A stretch of DNA of 64,000 nt from Thomasclavelia ramosa DSM 1402 (GCF_014131695.1 NZ_CP036346.1:1674001-1738000), one strand, 5' to 3'. Shown: positions 37,495-47,434, numbered from the stretch's first letter. The notes: generated by a model from the sequence alone, not told the origin. Made by a program: numbers and translations.

Positions 37495-38655
37495 TTATTC
37501 CTCCTTCCAAAAGCCATAATTATTTATTAAGTGTTCAAGTAATAATTTTACTGTTTGTTTCTCTTGTGGCGTAGGCTCAGCTACAATTTCATTTGCTAGC
37601 GTGGAATGACTAGTGAACTGGATGATTCGATTATAATAAGCCTCTTTGTTTTCTGGTAAGAGTTCTGACCATCTTGGAAATCCTAAGAAACTAGCAGTTT
37701 TTTCATAAAGGTTTCTTAATAAAGTAAAATGAAATTTTTCTATATTATCATTTGCAACTGCCTCTTCAAGTATTGCTTTTAGATGTAAATGATATGAAAA
37801 ATTTTTATTGGAATCGCTTTTCTTTTCTGAAAGATCAAAAGTCCCATCTTCTAAACGTTCTAGCATATAACATTTTTTCTTATTTATTTCATTATATAAT
37901 ACATTATAAAATATAGGGTTATGTGTGGTAATAATAAATTTTAACTCAGATTCACTTTTCCTAATTACTTCCGCTAAATCAACTGCCATCTGAATCAAAT
38001 GATTATCATCTAATGAGGTTACTGGATCATCAATAAAAATATAATTTAAGTTGTCAAATTGATTTGTTTCTCTATCACTTTCCTCTACTACATTTAATAC
38101 GCTAACGACTTGTTCAAGCAATGCATAAAAAACACTCCATATAAAACAACTTTCTTCACCTTTAGAAACCTTAATATTGTTTGCAATTGAATTATTTCCA
38201 CGTTTATATGAAAATATTACTTCTGTAAAAGCATTTACGGTTATTTCTCTTTCATCGTTATTCTTAGTAGTATACTGAGAATTAAAACTTGGATTTAATT
38301 TATCATCTGTATAGTGTTGAAAAAATTTAACAACATTTTGATCTTGTCCTTGATCTTCAAAAATCCATTTTGTAAAAACATTGGGATGTATTTTAAGTTT
38401 TGGTTTAGCATCTTCTTTCAAATCATTATCCCAATAGAATAAATCTTCTGTAAAAGCATTGTAATAAAGGATTTTTTTGTTTTCCAAACCTGCATCTTCA
38501 GTTTCCTCTTGATCTATTTCAATTTTAGGAGAAACAAGTGCTTTAAATTCTCTTGAGAGCCTTGTCTTTCCGTTTCCATTAAATGCATAAATTAACTGCA
38601 CTTTTTTGTTATTATCTTTTAATTCCTGTGCGATTTCTTTTAAAGTCTTCCCCAT
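37495..38655 (-). CDS. prrC: PrrC-type anticodon nuclease
   Basis: 386 residues (E. coli PrrC: 396). N-terminal ABC-ATPase: [11 protein letters not shown], Walker A NGNGKT (26-31), signature VSKGEES, Walker [17 protein letters not shown]-loop TTHNP. C-terminal nuclease: Arg314-x3-Glu318 in LLRNLYEK and His350 in FTSHSTL. The spacing 4 and 32 is exactly that of the E. coli PrrC triad Arg320-Glu324-His356 (established knowledge). The gene sits between hsdS and hsdR as in the E. coli prr locus. There PrrC is held silent by the RM enzyme and, when a phage peptide disarms it, cleaves tRNA-Lys at the wobble base. Nuclease family firm; tRNA target inferred. Confidence 0.88.
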   Translation of the reverse strand: MGKTLKEIAQELKDNNKKVQLIYAFNGNGKTRLSREFKALVSPKIEIDQEETEDAGLENKKILYYNAFTEDLFYWDNDLKEDAKPKLKIHPNVFTKWIFEDQGQDQNVVKFFQHYTDDKLNPSFNSQYTTKNNDEREITVNAFTEVIFSYKRGNNSIANNIKVSKGEESCFIWSVFYALLEQVVSVLNVVEESDRETNQFDNLNYIFIDDPVTSLDDNHLIQMAVDLAEVIRKSESELKFIITTHNPIFYNVLYNEINKKKCYMLERLEDGTFDLSEKKSDSNKNFSYHLHLKAILEEAVANDNIEKFHFTLLRNLYEKTASFLGFPRWSELLPENKEAYYNRIIQFTSHSTLANEIVAEPTPQEKQTVKLLLEHLINNYGFWKEE

Positions 38656-38657
38656 AT

Positions 38658-39824
38658 CTATACCTCAGCATTTATATTCTTAAACGTTAAAAGTTTATTC
38701 CTATAATATTCGTATTGTTTTTGTCTCTCCGCTATTTCAGCAGGAAGTCCTTTAGAAATATCGTTACAAAGTGTGTCAAAACGATCAAGAATGTCAACAA
38801 TACGTTGTTGCTCAGATAAAGATGGAAGCGGTACTATAATATCACCTAATTTACTTGGTGTGACCTCTATAACTTTTGTACCATGAGCTAGTTTTTTCTT
38901 ATCTTTAAAAAACATAGCAGTATGAAAATAATATGCAAGAAACTTTGCATTCTGATTGTGTTTGATTATTGCAGTGTGACCACTTATTGCAACTTTTTCC
39001 TCACCTAACCACACAACACATTTACAAACATCTTCTATATTTTCACTTGTAACAGCCATTATAATATCATTTGTATTCGCAAATTTAGATTTTTTTGCAA
39101 CATCTCCATCTATAAAGGTTATAGTTTTAGTAGCAGATAAACCATATCTTGTATATATTTGCCCATAATGAATACAAGGTATCCCCTTCTCTGTAAAATC
39201 TTTCTTTTGAAAATTACCACCTCTGATAATTGTAGCAATTTCCCTAAGCGGTTTCCTTTCAACATCATCACCAAAGGTAAGTAAGCTATCCCTATAATAC
39301 TCATACTGTTTTTTTCTTGCTGTAAGCTCTGCTGTAAGCTCTGCTGTAAGCTCTGCTGTAAGCTCTGTGAAATTATCCAAAATACGCACAATTTCCTCTT
39401 GTACTGGTAAAGGTGGGAAAGGAATTAATGTATTTTTAGCAGCACTCCAGTGACGAGTATATTTTCCAGTTGTCTTATAAAAATTAACAAAGCAATAGTA
39501 CAAGTATTTGCAATTAATATTTTTACTTGTCAATATTTTTATTCCATCTGCGCCTTGTGCAAATGGAAAATCGACATATTTTATTATCTCTGTATGATCT
39601 CCAAAAATTATATATTCATTTTTAGGAAATAATGCAGTTTTATCATTTGTATAACCACTTATGTAATCGCTACCTTGATTTATTACAGGATAATCACCTG
39701 TAATTAAAATATTTTTAGATAATATTTTAATTGATGGTGTATTAATTGTTACAAGTTTAAACAAAGGTTTCAAGACTACTCCATCAGGACATAATTCATT
39801 TATTAGCTCATTTAGTTTACTCAT
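38658..39824 (-). CDS. hsdS: Type I restriction enzyme, HsdS specificity subunit
   Basis: 388 residues with two target-recognition domains (about 10-150 and 190-350), each followed by a helical spacer: LPVQEEIVRILDNF..ARKKQYEYYRDSLL and LSEQQRIVDILDRF..RQKQYEYYRNKLL. Each domain reads one half of a split DNA target. The central spacer carries four copies of the TAEL tetrapeptide (about residues 153-169), the hallmark of the EcoR124 (type IC) group. The start directly abuts the hsdM stop (TAA then ATG). Recognition sequence cannot be read from the protein. Confidence 0.92.
   Translation of the reverse strand: MSKLNELINELCPDGVVLKPLFKLVTINTPSIKILSKNILITGDYPVINQGSDYISGYTNDKTALFPKNEYIIFGDHTEIIKYVDFPFAQGADGIKILTSKNINCKYLYYCFVNFYKTTGKYTRHWSAAKNTLIPFPPLPVQEEIVRILDNFTELTAELTAELTAELTARKKQYEYYRDSLLTFGDDVERKPLREIATIIRGGNFQKKDFTEKGIPCIHYGQIYTRYGLSATKTITFIDGDVAKKSKFANTNDIIMAVTSENIEDVCKCVVWLGEEKVAISGHTAIIKHNQNAKFLAYYFHTAMFFKDKKKLAHGTKVIEVTPSKLGDIIVPLPSLSEQQRIVDILDRFDTLCNDISKGLPAEIAERQKQYEYYRNKLLTFKNINAEV
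39319..39366. repeat. Four 12-bp tandem repeats in hsdS (TAEL)
   Basis: The 12-mer GCTGTAAGCTCT is repeated four times without change at 39319-39330, 39331-39342, 39343-39354 and 39355-39366. On the coding strand this adds Glu-Leu-Thr-Ala units. In EcoR124, two versus three units change the non-specific gap of the target from 6 to 7 bases (established). Confidence 0.95.
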
Positions 39825-41375
39825 TTATTGCACCTCGATTTCTGCAATTATCTCATCAATCTCAGTACGAAGTCTATCTATGTTAGCCACTGTTTTTTTA
39901 ATTTTAGCATTTAATTCAACTATATCGATAACTTCTCTTGTATCCTTAGCCTCAACATAAGTACTTACCGAAAGATTATAATTTTCTAATGATATCTCAC
40001 TATTATCTACAGATTTTGAAACATGATCGATATCTTTTTTATTAGCAAACAGCTCTAAAATAGCATTGATATGTTCTTCTGTTAAAATATTATTGTTTGT
40101 TTCTTTTTTGAAATAATCTTCACCACTTGCATCTATAAACTGAGTTTTAGTTTCCGTTTTGTGTTTTGAAAGCACTAATATATTAACTGCAATTGATGTT
40201 CCAAAAAATAGATTAGGTGCAAGTGAAATAACAGCTTCTACAAAGTTATTATCAACTAAATACTTTCTAATTTTTTGCTCTGCTCCACCACGATAGAAGA
40301 TACCCGGAAAACATACAATTGCTGCTCGCCCTCTACTTGAAAGATAACTTAATGCATGAAGCACAAAAGCAAAATCAGCTTTAGATTTTGGTGCAAGTAC
40401 CCCTGCTGGTGCAAAACGTACATCATTAATAAGAGTTGGATCACTGTTACCAATCCATGGTATTGAATAAGGAGGGTTTGATACGATTGCATCAAATGGT
40501 TTCTCATCTCCAAATTGTGGATTTAATAGGGTATTACCTAGTGCTATATTAAATTTATCATAGTTAACATTATGCAAAAACATATTCATACGAGCAAGAT
40601 TATAGGTTGTATGATTAATTTCTTGTCCAAAGAAACCATCTTCAATAATATGCTCATCAAACTGTTTCTTTGCTTGTAATAATAAAGAACCCGAACCTGC
40701 TGCTGGATCGTAAATTTTATTAATTGTAGATTGACCATGCATTGCAAGTTTTGCTATAAGTTTAGATACACTTTGTGGTGTAAAAAACTCTCCTCCAGAC
40801 TTTCCAGCATTAGCAGCATAGTTAGAGATTAAAAATTCATAAGCATCCCCAAATAAGTCTATTTGATTTTCTTCGAATTTACCAAAACTAAGCCCTTCAA
40901 CTCCCTTAATTACAGCTGCTAAACGACTATTTTTATCTTTAACTGTATTTCCTAGCCTATTACTTGTTGTATCAAAATCAGCGAATAAACCTTTGATATC
41001 TGATTCAGAAGGATATCCACTTGCAGAACTTTCAATTGCTGAAAATATCTTTGCTAAATCTGTATTCAAACTATCATTTGTGTTTGCATTTTTTGCAATG
41101 TTGCAAAATAATTGGCTGGGATATATAAAATATCCTTTTGTCTTAATTGCATCTTCTTTTATTTCTTTTGTAATAATACTATCATCTAATTCTGCATAGT
41201 TAATACTATCGTCCCCTCCTTCAATATAATTTGAAAAGTTCTCACTAATAAAACGGTAAAAAAGGGTTCCTAATACATATTGTTTAAAGTCCCATCCGTC
41301 AACTGACCCTCTGACTTCATTTGCTATTTTCCATATCTGTGATTGTAATTCTGCTCTTTGTGCTGCACTTGACAT
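39825..41375 (-). CDS. hsdM: Type I restriction enzyme, HsdM methyltransferase
   Basis: 516-residue N6-adenine methyltransferase. N-terminal helical domain (HsdM_N), SAM region [17 protein letters not shown], then catalytic [18 protein letters not shown] and ERGFFTPQ-like [10 protein letters not shown] precede. A C-terminal coiled helix ([17 protein letters not shown]) contacts HsdS. First gene of the four-gene operon, with CGGAGG ribosome site. No defect seen. It protects host DNA and with HsdS forms the scaffold that would keep the anticodon nuclease silent. Confidence 0.94.
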   Translation of the reverse strand: MSSAAQRAELQSQIWKIANEVRGSVDGWDFKQYVLGTLFYRFISENFSNYIEGGDDSINYAELDDSIITKEIKEDAIKTKGYFIYPSQLFCNIAKNANTNDSLNTDLAKIFSAIESSASGYPSESDIKGLFADFDTTSNRLGNTVKDKNSRLAAVIKGVEGLSFGKFEENQIDLFGDAYEFLISNYAANAGKSGGEFFTPQSVSKLIAKLAMHGQSTINKIYDPAAGSGSLLLQAKKQFDEHIIEDGFFGQEINHTTYNLARMNMFLHNVNYDKFNIALGNTLLNPQFGDEKPFDAIVSNPPYSIPWIGNSDPTLINDVRFAPAGVLAPKSKADFAFVLHALSYLSSRGRAAIVCFPGIFYRGGAEQKIRKYLVDNNFVEAVISLAPNLFFGTSIAVNILVLSKHKTETKTQFIDASGEDYFKKETNNNILTEEHINAILELFANKKDIDHVSKSVDNSEISLENYNLSVSTYVEAKDTREVIDIVELNAKIKKTVANIDRLRTEIDEIIAEIEVQ

Positions 41376-41742
41376 TTCAATTCCTCCGTTTAATATAATT
41401 AATACATTGATAGCTTTAAAATCAATTTGTTATGTGCTATTTCACTTTATATTTAGTGTATTAATGTTTTTTTATTATAGCATATTTAAACCCTTTAAAT
41501 CATTTTAATTTACAGTTTTATTTCATTTGTTGATATGTAGAAAATTCGACTTAATAGCAAGATACTCTCCCATGACATATGCCTTACGAACACTATTTCC
41601 TTAATTTAATCTATTATCACTTAACCAAATTTTCATACAAAATAGGTGTTTAAATTTCAAAGATTAAAAAGTATTTTAGGTGTCTACAATCTTTTATGTG
41701 CAATGACATAAAAAAGTTACAACAATGAATAAATCATATTTA
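41376..41742. other. Intergenic region between helicase and hsdM
   Basis: No gene is seen. It must hold the hsd operon promoter, but I find no convincing hexamer pair. A small hairpin TTTATGT/ACATAAA lies near 41694-41713, and an inverted pair CAATGAATAA/TTATTCATTG (about 41722-41758) may end the helicase transcript. Confidence 0.4.
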
Positions 41743-41832
41743 TTATTTGTTATTCATTGCCATAAACAAATAGTAATCCCTAGAAGCACTTACTGGTTCC
41801 ATACGAGATAAAACTCTATTACACACTTCAGA

Positions 41833-44505
41833 TTACCAATATATATTTAGATATTTCTTTGCCCTTGTTATAGCTGTATAAAATATATTATGAGTAATCT
41901 TTTCTTCACTGTCATCAGCTATTACAATCTTTACTGATTCATATTCTAAACCTTGTGACTTATGTATTGAAACAGCATATGCAATTTGAAATGGTAAAAT
42001 AGATTCATCATCGGTATTTTCATTATCGCTATCAAACGGCTTACTTCTACTAACGTAAAATCCAATAACAGTAGATTTCTTATCTTTTTTTATTAGATAT
42101 AAGCCGTCAGCAATATCTATTAATGATTCCGATAATACTATATCTACACTTATAGCAAAATATACTCTATCTTCCAAGTCATTTATATCCTCAATTCTGC
42201 CTTTTAAATTATTATAAAGTAATTCAAATCTTCCTGAATCATTAAATAATATAGGGTCATTTATTTTAAACTCATATATACCAATTTTAACTGCATTGTT
42301 TGGATTGTCTAGTTGAAGTAATTTATTGATATTATTTAAACCATAAAGCCCGTTATAATTTAAACAAAGAATAATCTCATCATCTGATTTACTAATAAAA
42401 ATTTCTTCATCAATTTTATGCGAATAATCATTTTTAACAATTTGTTCTAAAATTAAATTATTATTTTTTATTTCTCTTGTTTCTTTCCAAAGGTCTATTA
42501 AATTTTTGTTCTCACTTCTAAATGGCTCTGTCAGTTCACTTATTACATTATCATCAAATACATACTTACAAAGATTAAACCAGTTTCCTAAACCAATTGA
42601 TTCAATTTGATAGATATCACCTACTAATATTAGTATAGCATTATTGGTTTTATCTAAAATTTTAATCATATCTTCATTTTTTACTGTACTACACTCATCG
42701 ACTACAATTAAATCGTATTCTAGTAAACTATATGAGGGCTGGTTTATGAATTTATCAATTGTCATATAATCTGAATTACCATCATCATTTATTTTTCTTC
42801 TTAAATTATTTACTGCCGGATTAGTTTTTGCAATAAATAGTTTCTGCTTATCTTTCATTAAAAAAGAAACATAATTAATAAGAGTAGTTTTACCTGTTCC
42901 AGCAGCACCATAAATCAATCTAACTTTTGTTGATAAAAACATATTTTTTAATATTTCTTCTTTTTTTATATCATCTAATTCAACAATTTCTGTACTAGTC
43001 TTTAAACTATTAATTTTATCACTAGAAAATAGTTCATTTAATAGTGTCGTACTTTCTGAAAGTATTGTTAATTTTGCTATAATTTCTTTTATAGCATTTA
43101 ATTCACCTACCTTATATAAATACTTTTTATAGATTCCAATTTCACTAGCTGGTCGAAAGCCAGAATATAAAGAATCATTATATATCTTTATCAAACCTTT
43201 AATCTCATTCGTGTTTCCAAAAAAACTAAAATCTCCGATTGGTATAAAAATCTTATTCTCTGTAAAAGACTTTATATGAACTAATCTCGCAAGTAAATCT
43301 TCATGATAATTTTTTACATTAATACAATGATATAGGTCTGAAAGATTAGAGATATGTCTTTTAGGATTAAAAGAATATGGTTTTTTTTCAAAAGGATAAC
43401 ATTTTGCTGATAAAAACAAATCAGAAAATTCATTTTCTTTGCTAGTTGGCCATTGATCATGGATAAAAGAATTGTTCATACTAATTAGTATATACCTTAT
43501 TATATTTTTCCCATTTAAATTATTATTTGATATATTTCTTGACTTTCTCAATAATATTGCTATTGAAGATTGTTTTGATTTAGTAGTATTATCTAAATCA
43601 CTCATAAAATTATTAAACTCTTTATATGGTAGATCAATAACATCAACTAATGTAGCTCTCTTATCCTTTATATAATTCATTAGTAGTTTATAATCTTTGC
43701 TTCCTCTTTGAATATTAGTACTTATTTTTAAAATTTTAGCATAGTTATTTATCTCACAAGGTCTTATAGACACATGCCAATCAGTTATTAATCTAATGGG
43801 AAACTCAACTCCAAACATTGATATGGTAGTATCAAAAAATTCTAAAGCTACACAATAATTTTTAAATATGTCATATTTAGTAAAAGCCGTAATTCTATTA
43901 AATTTATTTTGCTTATCTGTTCCAGGTTCTAGTGTAACTTCAAAATAAGTATTTTGGTTGATAAAAAAAGGTTTAACAGCTCGAATATAATAATTATCAA
44001 AATTTTGAGTACTAATAGTAACCATATTTATTTTTTCAGCAACTTTTTCATAATATTCCTTTGTTTGAACATCTAAATCAGGCAAAAACAAATCGATATT
44101 TTGAACAATTTCCATTCCAAATCTAACTTTCATTAACTTTTTTAGTTCTAAAATATACTGATAATATTTTAATATTAATCTATCTGCACCATCTTCTGTA
44201 GGTGTAAAATGTGAAACAGATTTACTAAGGTATTTATGAAATATACTTATAAATTTATAATTTTTCTCACTTGCAAATTCTTTAGCAACATTTTTAACAC
44301 TTTTCATCTCATTAGGGTGTAAATCTAACCAAAGTTTTAAAGCAATATTGTCATTGAGATTTCGAACTATAGATAATATTCGTATTGCTACTTCACCTCT
44401 ATTACTTTTATTAAAAGATAGTAGAGCTTTATCAATAGCGTTGCTTGCTTTTATAATTTCACTATCTGTATCATTTAATATTTGTCGAGTTTTATTATCC
44501 ATCAT
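41833..44505 (-). CDS. SF1 helicase with uncharacterised N-terminal half
   Basis: 890 residues. Residues 1 to about 500 have no motif I recognise. The C-terminal part is a superfamily 1 (RecD/Pif1-like) motor: LIYGAAGTGKTTLINY (Walker A 533-540), IVVDECSTVKNEDM (Walker B near 601-606), VGDIYQIESIGLG (motif III), AVSIHKSQGLEYESVKIV (motif V/VI region) and YTAITRAKKYL. It stands 457 bases upstream of the type I RM operon in the same direction, which suggests a defence role. After the TAA at 41833-41835 the same frame stays open for 29 more codons to 41743, so the C-terminus may be cut by a recent nonsense change. Confidence 0.75.
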   Translation of the reverse strand: MMDNKTRQILNDTDSEIIKASNAIDKALLSFNKSNRGEVAIRILSIVRNLNDNIALKLWLDLHPNEMKSVKNVAKEFASEKNYKFISIFHKYLSKSVSHFTPTEDGADRLILKYYQYILELKKLMKVRFGMEIVQNIDLFLPDLDVQTKEYYEKVAEKINMVTISTQNFDNYYIRAVKPFFINQNTYFEVTLEPGTDKQNKFNRITAFTKYDIFKNYCVALEFFDTTISMFGVEFPIRLITDWHVSIRPCEINNYAKILKISTNIQRGSKDYKLLMNYIKDKRATLVDVIDLPYKEFNNFMSDLDNTTKSKQSSIAILLRKSRNISNNNLNGKNIIRYILISMNNSFIHDQWPTSKENEFSDLFLSAKCYPFEKKPYSFNPKRHISNLSDLYHCINVKNYHEDLLARLVHIKSFTENKIFIPIGDFSFFGNTNEIKGLIKIYNDSLYSGFRPASEIGIYKKYLYKVGELNAIKEIIAKLTILSESTTLLNELFSSDKINSLKTSTEIVELDDIKKEEILKNMFLSTKVRLIYGAAGTGKTTLINYVSFLMKDKQKLFIAKTNPAVNNLRRKINDDGNSDYMTIDKFINQPSYSLLEYDLIVVDECSTVKNEDMIKILDKTNNAILILVGDIYQIESIGLGNWFNLCKYVFDDNVISELTEPFRSENKNLIDLWKETREIKNNNLILEQIVKNDYSHKIDEEIFISKSDDEIILCLNYNGLYGLNNINKLLQLDNPNNAVKIGIYEFKINDPILFNDSGRFELLYNNLKGRIEDINDLEDRVYFAISVDIVLSESLIDIADGLYLIKKDKKSTVIGFYVSRSKPFDSDNENTDDESILPFQIAYAVSIHKSQGLEYESVKIVIADDSEEKITHNIFYTAITRAKKYLNIYW

Positions 44506-45300
44506 TGAAATTTTAATCCTCCTCTAAAATCTCGAGGACGCAAAGTTATTAAAAGAAAGTACTAAACAGTAATTACAATGATTTTTCAAAAATATATACA
44601 ATTTTATATTTAAATAATATCCCTTAACTATATTGTTGGTATTTAATTATAATAAAGTGCTTTTTGCATCAAATAATATTTTAAAACCTATTTTCCATTA
44701 ATTACTCTACTTTATCCCTCATAAAGATTTATATCCTATACAGTATATTGTATCAATGAAACTATACAAATACCAATAAATTAATAATATTTTACATGTA
44801 CTATTCTTGATTTAAAAAAATGAAAACCCGATTTACATGTACTTCTTCTTAGTATTATAATATTCTTTAATGAAAATAATATTATATCTGCAGCTGATTT
44901 AAGTTCAATGCTTGATACACTGCACTACTTTTAGTAAGAGCCATATAGTATTCATCTACTAATAGGCAATTTTATAAAGTCACAACAAAACATGTCAAAA
45001 GTATTATTTAATTTTGATTAATAGTATCAAATACTAGATAAATTTTCTGAATTCATACATTTTACTAATTTTTTAAATTAAGAATTATTACCTATTCAAA
45101 ATTTTACACTATTTTTATAATATTATTTTTGTTTTTATAAAAAAGATCATTTTAATATTTCCAACTTTTTCTTTATTGACAAGCTTTAATTATAATTTTT
45201 TAGCCATATATCTTCTACCATATTTCATTGTTTAATTATCTCTAATTTTTGATATAATAATATTTTTCAATTCATATACAATTTTATTTGCATTATTACT
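44506..45300. other. AT-rich intergenic region, no gene seen
   Basis: About 800 bases of very AT-rich sequence between the helicase start and the terminator at 45301. No frame with coding character, no repeat, no RNA gene that I can recognise. It probably contains the helicase promoter. Confidence 0.5.
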
Positions 45301-45339
45301 AAAAAAGCTTAACACCTTAAGATATTATCTTTAGGCGTT
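45301..45339 (-). terminator. Terminator downstream of the 45.4 kb fragment
   Basis: Arms 45311-45324 and 45326-45339 (AACACCTTAAGATA with TATCTTTAGGCGTT) pair at 13 of 14 positions on the minus strand, followed by AAGC and six T. Confidence 0.75.
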
Positions 45340-45378
45340 AAAAATACTAACTATATTTTATATAATAATTTAAATCAA

Positions 45379-45735
45379 CTAATGATTTCTTAATTGTTTT
45401 CTAAGACTCTGAGTTTCTACAATCCTATAATTAGATAACCATAATTGTTTATCATTTCCTGCCAATTGAGGGTTATTATTTGATTCAAATGTATTTTGAA
45501 TTATACTTGAGCCGACTTCATTCCAAATTTCAATTGGGTCAAAAATCCATTCAACTTCTTCAGATTCCTTTCTAAATTTCAAAAGAGCTCTAAATGCCCC
45601 AAATACTGGGTAAATATAACCACTAGAAATAGAATAATTACTCATATTACCTAAAAAGGAATATGAACGTTTAGGCTTCATTCTTGTACTTTCTTTGTTT
45701 TCCCTTGTCCATATCCATGTGAAAATCCCATACAC
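45379..45735 (-). CDS. Unrecognised protein or C-terminal gene fragment
   Basis: Open for 118 codons; a plausible internal start is Met19 (MKPKRSYSFLG). The sequence SISSGYIYPVFGAFRALLKF and WIFDPIEIWNEVGSSIIQN has good coding character, but I cannot place it. No ribosome site is evident, and its 5' end overlaps an aldo/keto reductase fragment in another frame. It is more likely the surviving end of a rearranged gene than a complete one. It has its own terminator at 45301-45339. Confidence 0.35.
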   Translation of the reverse strand: MYGIFTWIWTRENKESTRMKPKRSYSFLGNMSNYSISSGYIYPVFGAFRALLKFRKESEEVEWIFDPIEIWNEVGSSIIQNTFESNNNPQLAGNDKQLWLSNYRIVETQSLRKQLRNH

Positions 45736-45920
45736 CCCATACCTATTTCAGAAACTTCTAAATTTCTTATTACATTCATAGTTGTCTTCGGTATCAAAAT
45801 AGCGTACAAAATCAGGACCCCTATTTTCCCCGATTTAAAGGCTGCGAACCCTTCTGAATCAAAAGATTTTATTTTCATTCCACTTGGACCATATAGATTT
45901 ACATTATCATTTAATCGCAA
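45678..45920 (-). pseudogene. Chimeric relic with aldo/keto reductase N-terminus
   Basis: The second half (from 45775) reads MNVIRNLEVSEIGMGCMGF SHGYGQ (one motif split here), the start of an aldo/keto reductase of the YakC/IolS type, then ends after eight more codons. The first half (LYGPSGMKIKSFDSEGFAAF) belongs to something I cannot name. The catalytic part of the reductase is missing. It ends next to a LysR relic on the other strand. Confidence 0.5.
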
Positions 45921-46291
45921 TCATCACTTAGCCCACAAAAAAAGCATCAGTTTTCAAGATTTATCTCAAGAAAACATTATGATTATAAAACCTGGAATCA
46001 GCCCTATTTACGATGAAATCAGAAATAAAATAATCAGTAAATATCCTGATATCAATATCATTGATATCAATCCATATTATGATATTTCTACATTTAACCA
46101 CTGTGCTGAAAATCAAGATATTCTTTTATCGTTAGAATGTTGGAAAAATATACATCCATCATTAGTCACTATTCCATTAAAAGAAAAAATTTTATCTTCC
46201 TTATGGTATTGTTATTGCTAAGAAACATATACACAAAATGCAAGAATTTATACAAAATATTGAAAAAATTATTAACAGTAAAAAATCCTAA
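45919..46291 (+). pseudogene. C-terminal relic of a LysR-type regulator
   Basis: Without a start codon the frame reads HHLAHKKSISFQDLSQENIM, then SKYPDINIIDINPYYDISTF and LLSLECWKNIHPSLVTIPL, typical of a LysR substrate-binding domain. A one-base shift near 46200 moves it to PYGIVIAKKHIHKMQEFI ending at TAA 46289-46291. The helix-turn-helix half is gone. In Firmicutes such regulators often stand beside aldo/keto reductase genes, and relics of both lie here. Confidence 0.6.
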
Positions 46292-46310
46292 TCAGTATGA
46301 TAGGATTTTT
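46281..46310. terminator. Bidirectional terminator
   Basis: AAAAATCCTA (46281-46290), 10-base loop, TAGGATTTTT (46301-46310): perfect arms with A/T-runs, between the LysR relic (+) and the reductase gene (-). Confidence 0.88.
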
Positions 46311-46319
46311 TATTGATAT

Positions 46320-47170
46320 TTAAGATTTGGCTTCATCTGGATTAAAACGCATTCCCCTACAATATGGAATAGCATCAATTATTTGCATATCTTGAGAACT
46401 TATTTCAAAATCAAATACCTGCATATTTTGAATCATTCTTTCTTCATGGGTTGATTTCATAATAGGTAAAATATTTTTTTGAAGAAGCCATCGGATACAT
46501 ATTTGTGCTGTGCTTTTTTATATTTATCTGCAAGTTGCTTTAATGTTTTATTTTGTAAAACTTCACCACATCCTAACGGACTCCATGCTTCAACAATAAT
46601 ACCATGTTCTTGATAATACTTAGCACTTTCAGTTTGACCAAATCTAGGATGATATTCAATCTGGTTTACCATTGGTTTTATATCAGTATCTTCAATAAGT
46701 GCTTCTAGATGATGAGCAAGGTAATTAGCAACACCTATTGATTTAATTTTACCTTGTTTATAATAGTTTTCTACTGCTCTATATGTATCTGCATTAATAT
46801 CACTCCAATTGTCATGCCACTTTGCAACTGCTGGCCAATGTAGCATATAAAGGTCAATATAATCTAAACCAAGATTATCTAAAGATGTTTCAATTGCTTC
46901 TACTGCTTTATCATATCCTCTATGGTCATTCCACAACTTTGTACTTACAAATATTTCTTCTATTTTTATACCATATTCTTCCATTGCTTGACGAATACCT
47001 TCACCAACTTCCTTCTCATTATGATAAGCTGCTGCTGTATCAATATAACGATAACCTGCTTTTAATGCTAACTTTACACAATGTGCTGTCACTCCTTTTG
47101 GTATTTGCCATACCCCAAATCCTATATTAGGTAGTTTCATTCCATTATATAATTCTTGAAATTCATTCAT
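46320..47170 (-). pseudogene. Aldo/keto reductase with a one-base frameshift
   Basis: From ATG 47170 (GAGGAAAA site) an NADPH aldo/keto reductase runs 230 codons: MKLPNIGFGVWQ, YIDTAAAYHNEKEVGEGIR (Asp/Tyr), STKLWNDHR (Lys), LYMLHWPA (His), SIGVANYLAHHLE and NQIEYHPRFGQ. After LADKYKK the frame is lost in a T6/A6 run at 46514-46519. With one extra A the reading continues STAQICIRWLLQKNILPIMK to NPDEAKS and TAA 46320-46322, the normal 2,5-diketo-gluconate reductase-type end. The gene is thus complete apart from one missing base. It is either a fresh inactivation, a phase-variable tract or a sequencing error. Confidence 0.8.
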
Positions 47171-47395
47171 TTCTTTTTCCTCCTTATCTCCTCTTGTATT
47201 TTATCCAGTTACACATGAAAATAGAAGTTTCAAAAATAGACATTCATTGTTAATGAAAGTTACAGCAAAATAAACTTTAAAAATTCTTCTTTATATTTTT
47301 ATACTTTTTTTGATTAATTGTAAAAATATAATTATTATTATGAAGAAAAAACTCAAAAATATTTGTAGTCTATTTTACAATCAATATATTCTAGC

Positions 47396-47431
47396 TAAAA
47401 AAATTTGATGGGAAGGCAACTGCTTTCCCAT
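47396..47431 (-). terminator. Hairpin with T-run
   Basis: ATGGGAAGGC/GCTTTCCCAT (47408-47417, 47422-47431) with 4-base loop. The minus strand then reads CAAATTTTTTT. It closes the relic at 47435-47612. Confidence 0.7.
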
Positions 47432-47434
47432 TTC

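Noticed and set aside
37494-37517. Overlapping hsdR start at 37517
   Set aside because: ATG 37493 has AAGGAGG at the right distance and follows the prrC stop by one base.
39319-39366. CRISPR-like array
   Set aside because: Units are 12 bases without spacers and encode TAEL inside hsdS.
39119-39391. A protein with QSLQQ repeats
   Set aside because: It is the hsdS repeat read in another frame on the same strand; hsdS is clearly the real gene.
46822-47130. Plus-strand Leu/Tyr-rich protein
   Set aside because: It is antisense to the well-conserved aldo/keto reductase reading frame.
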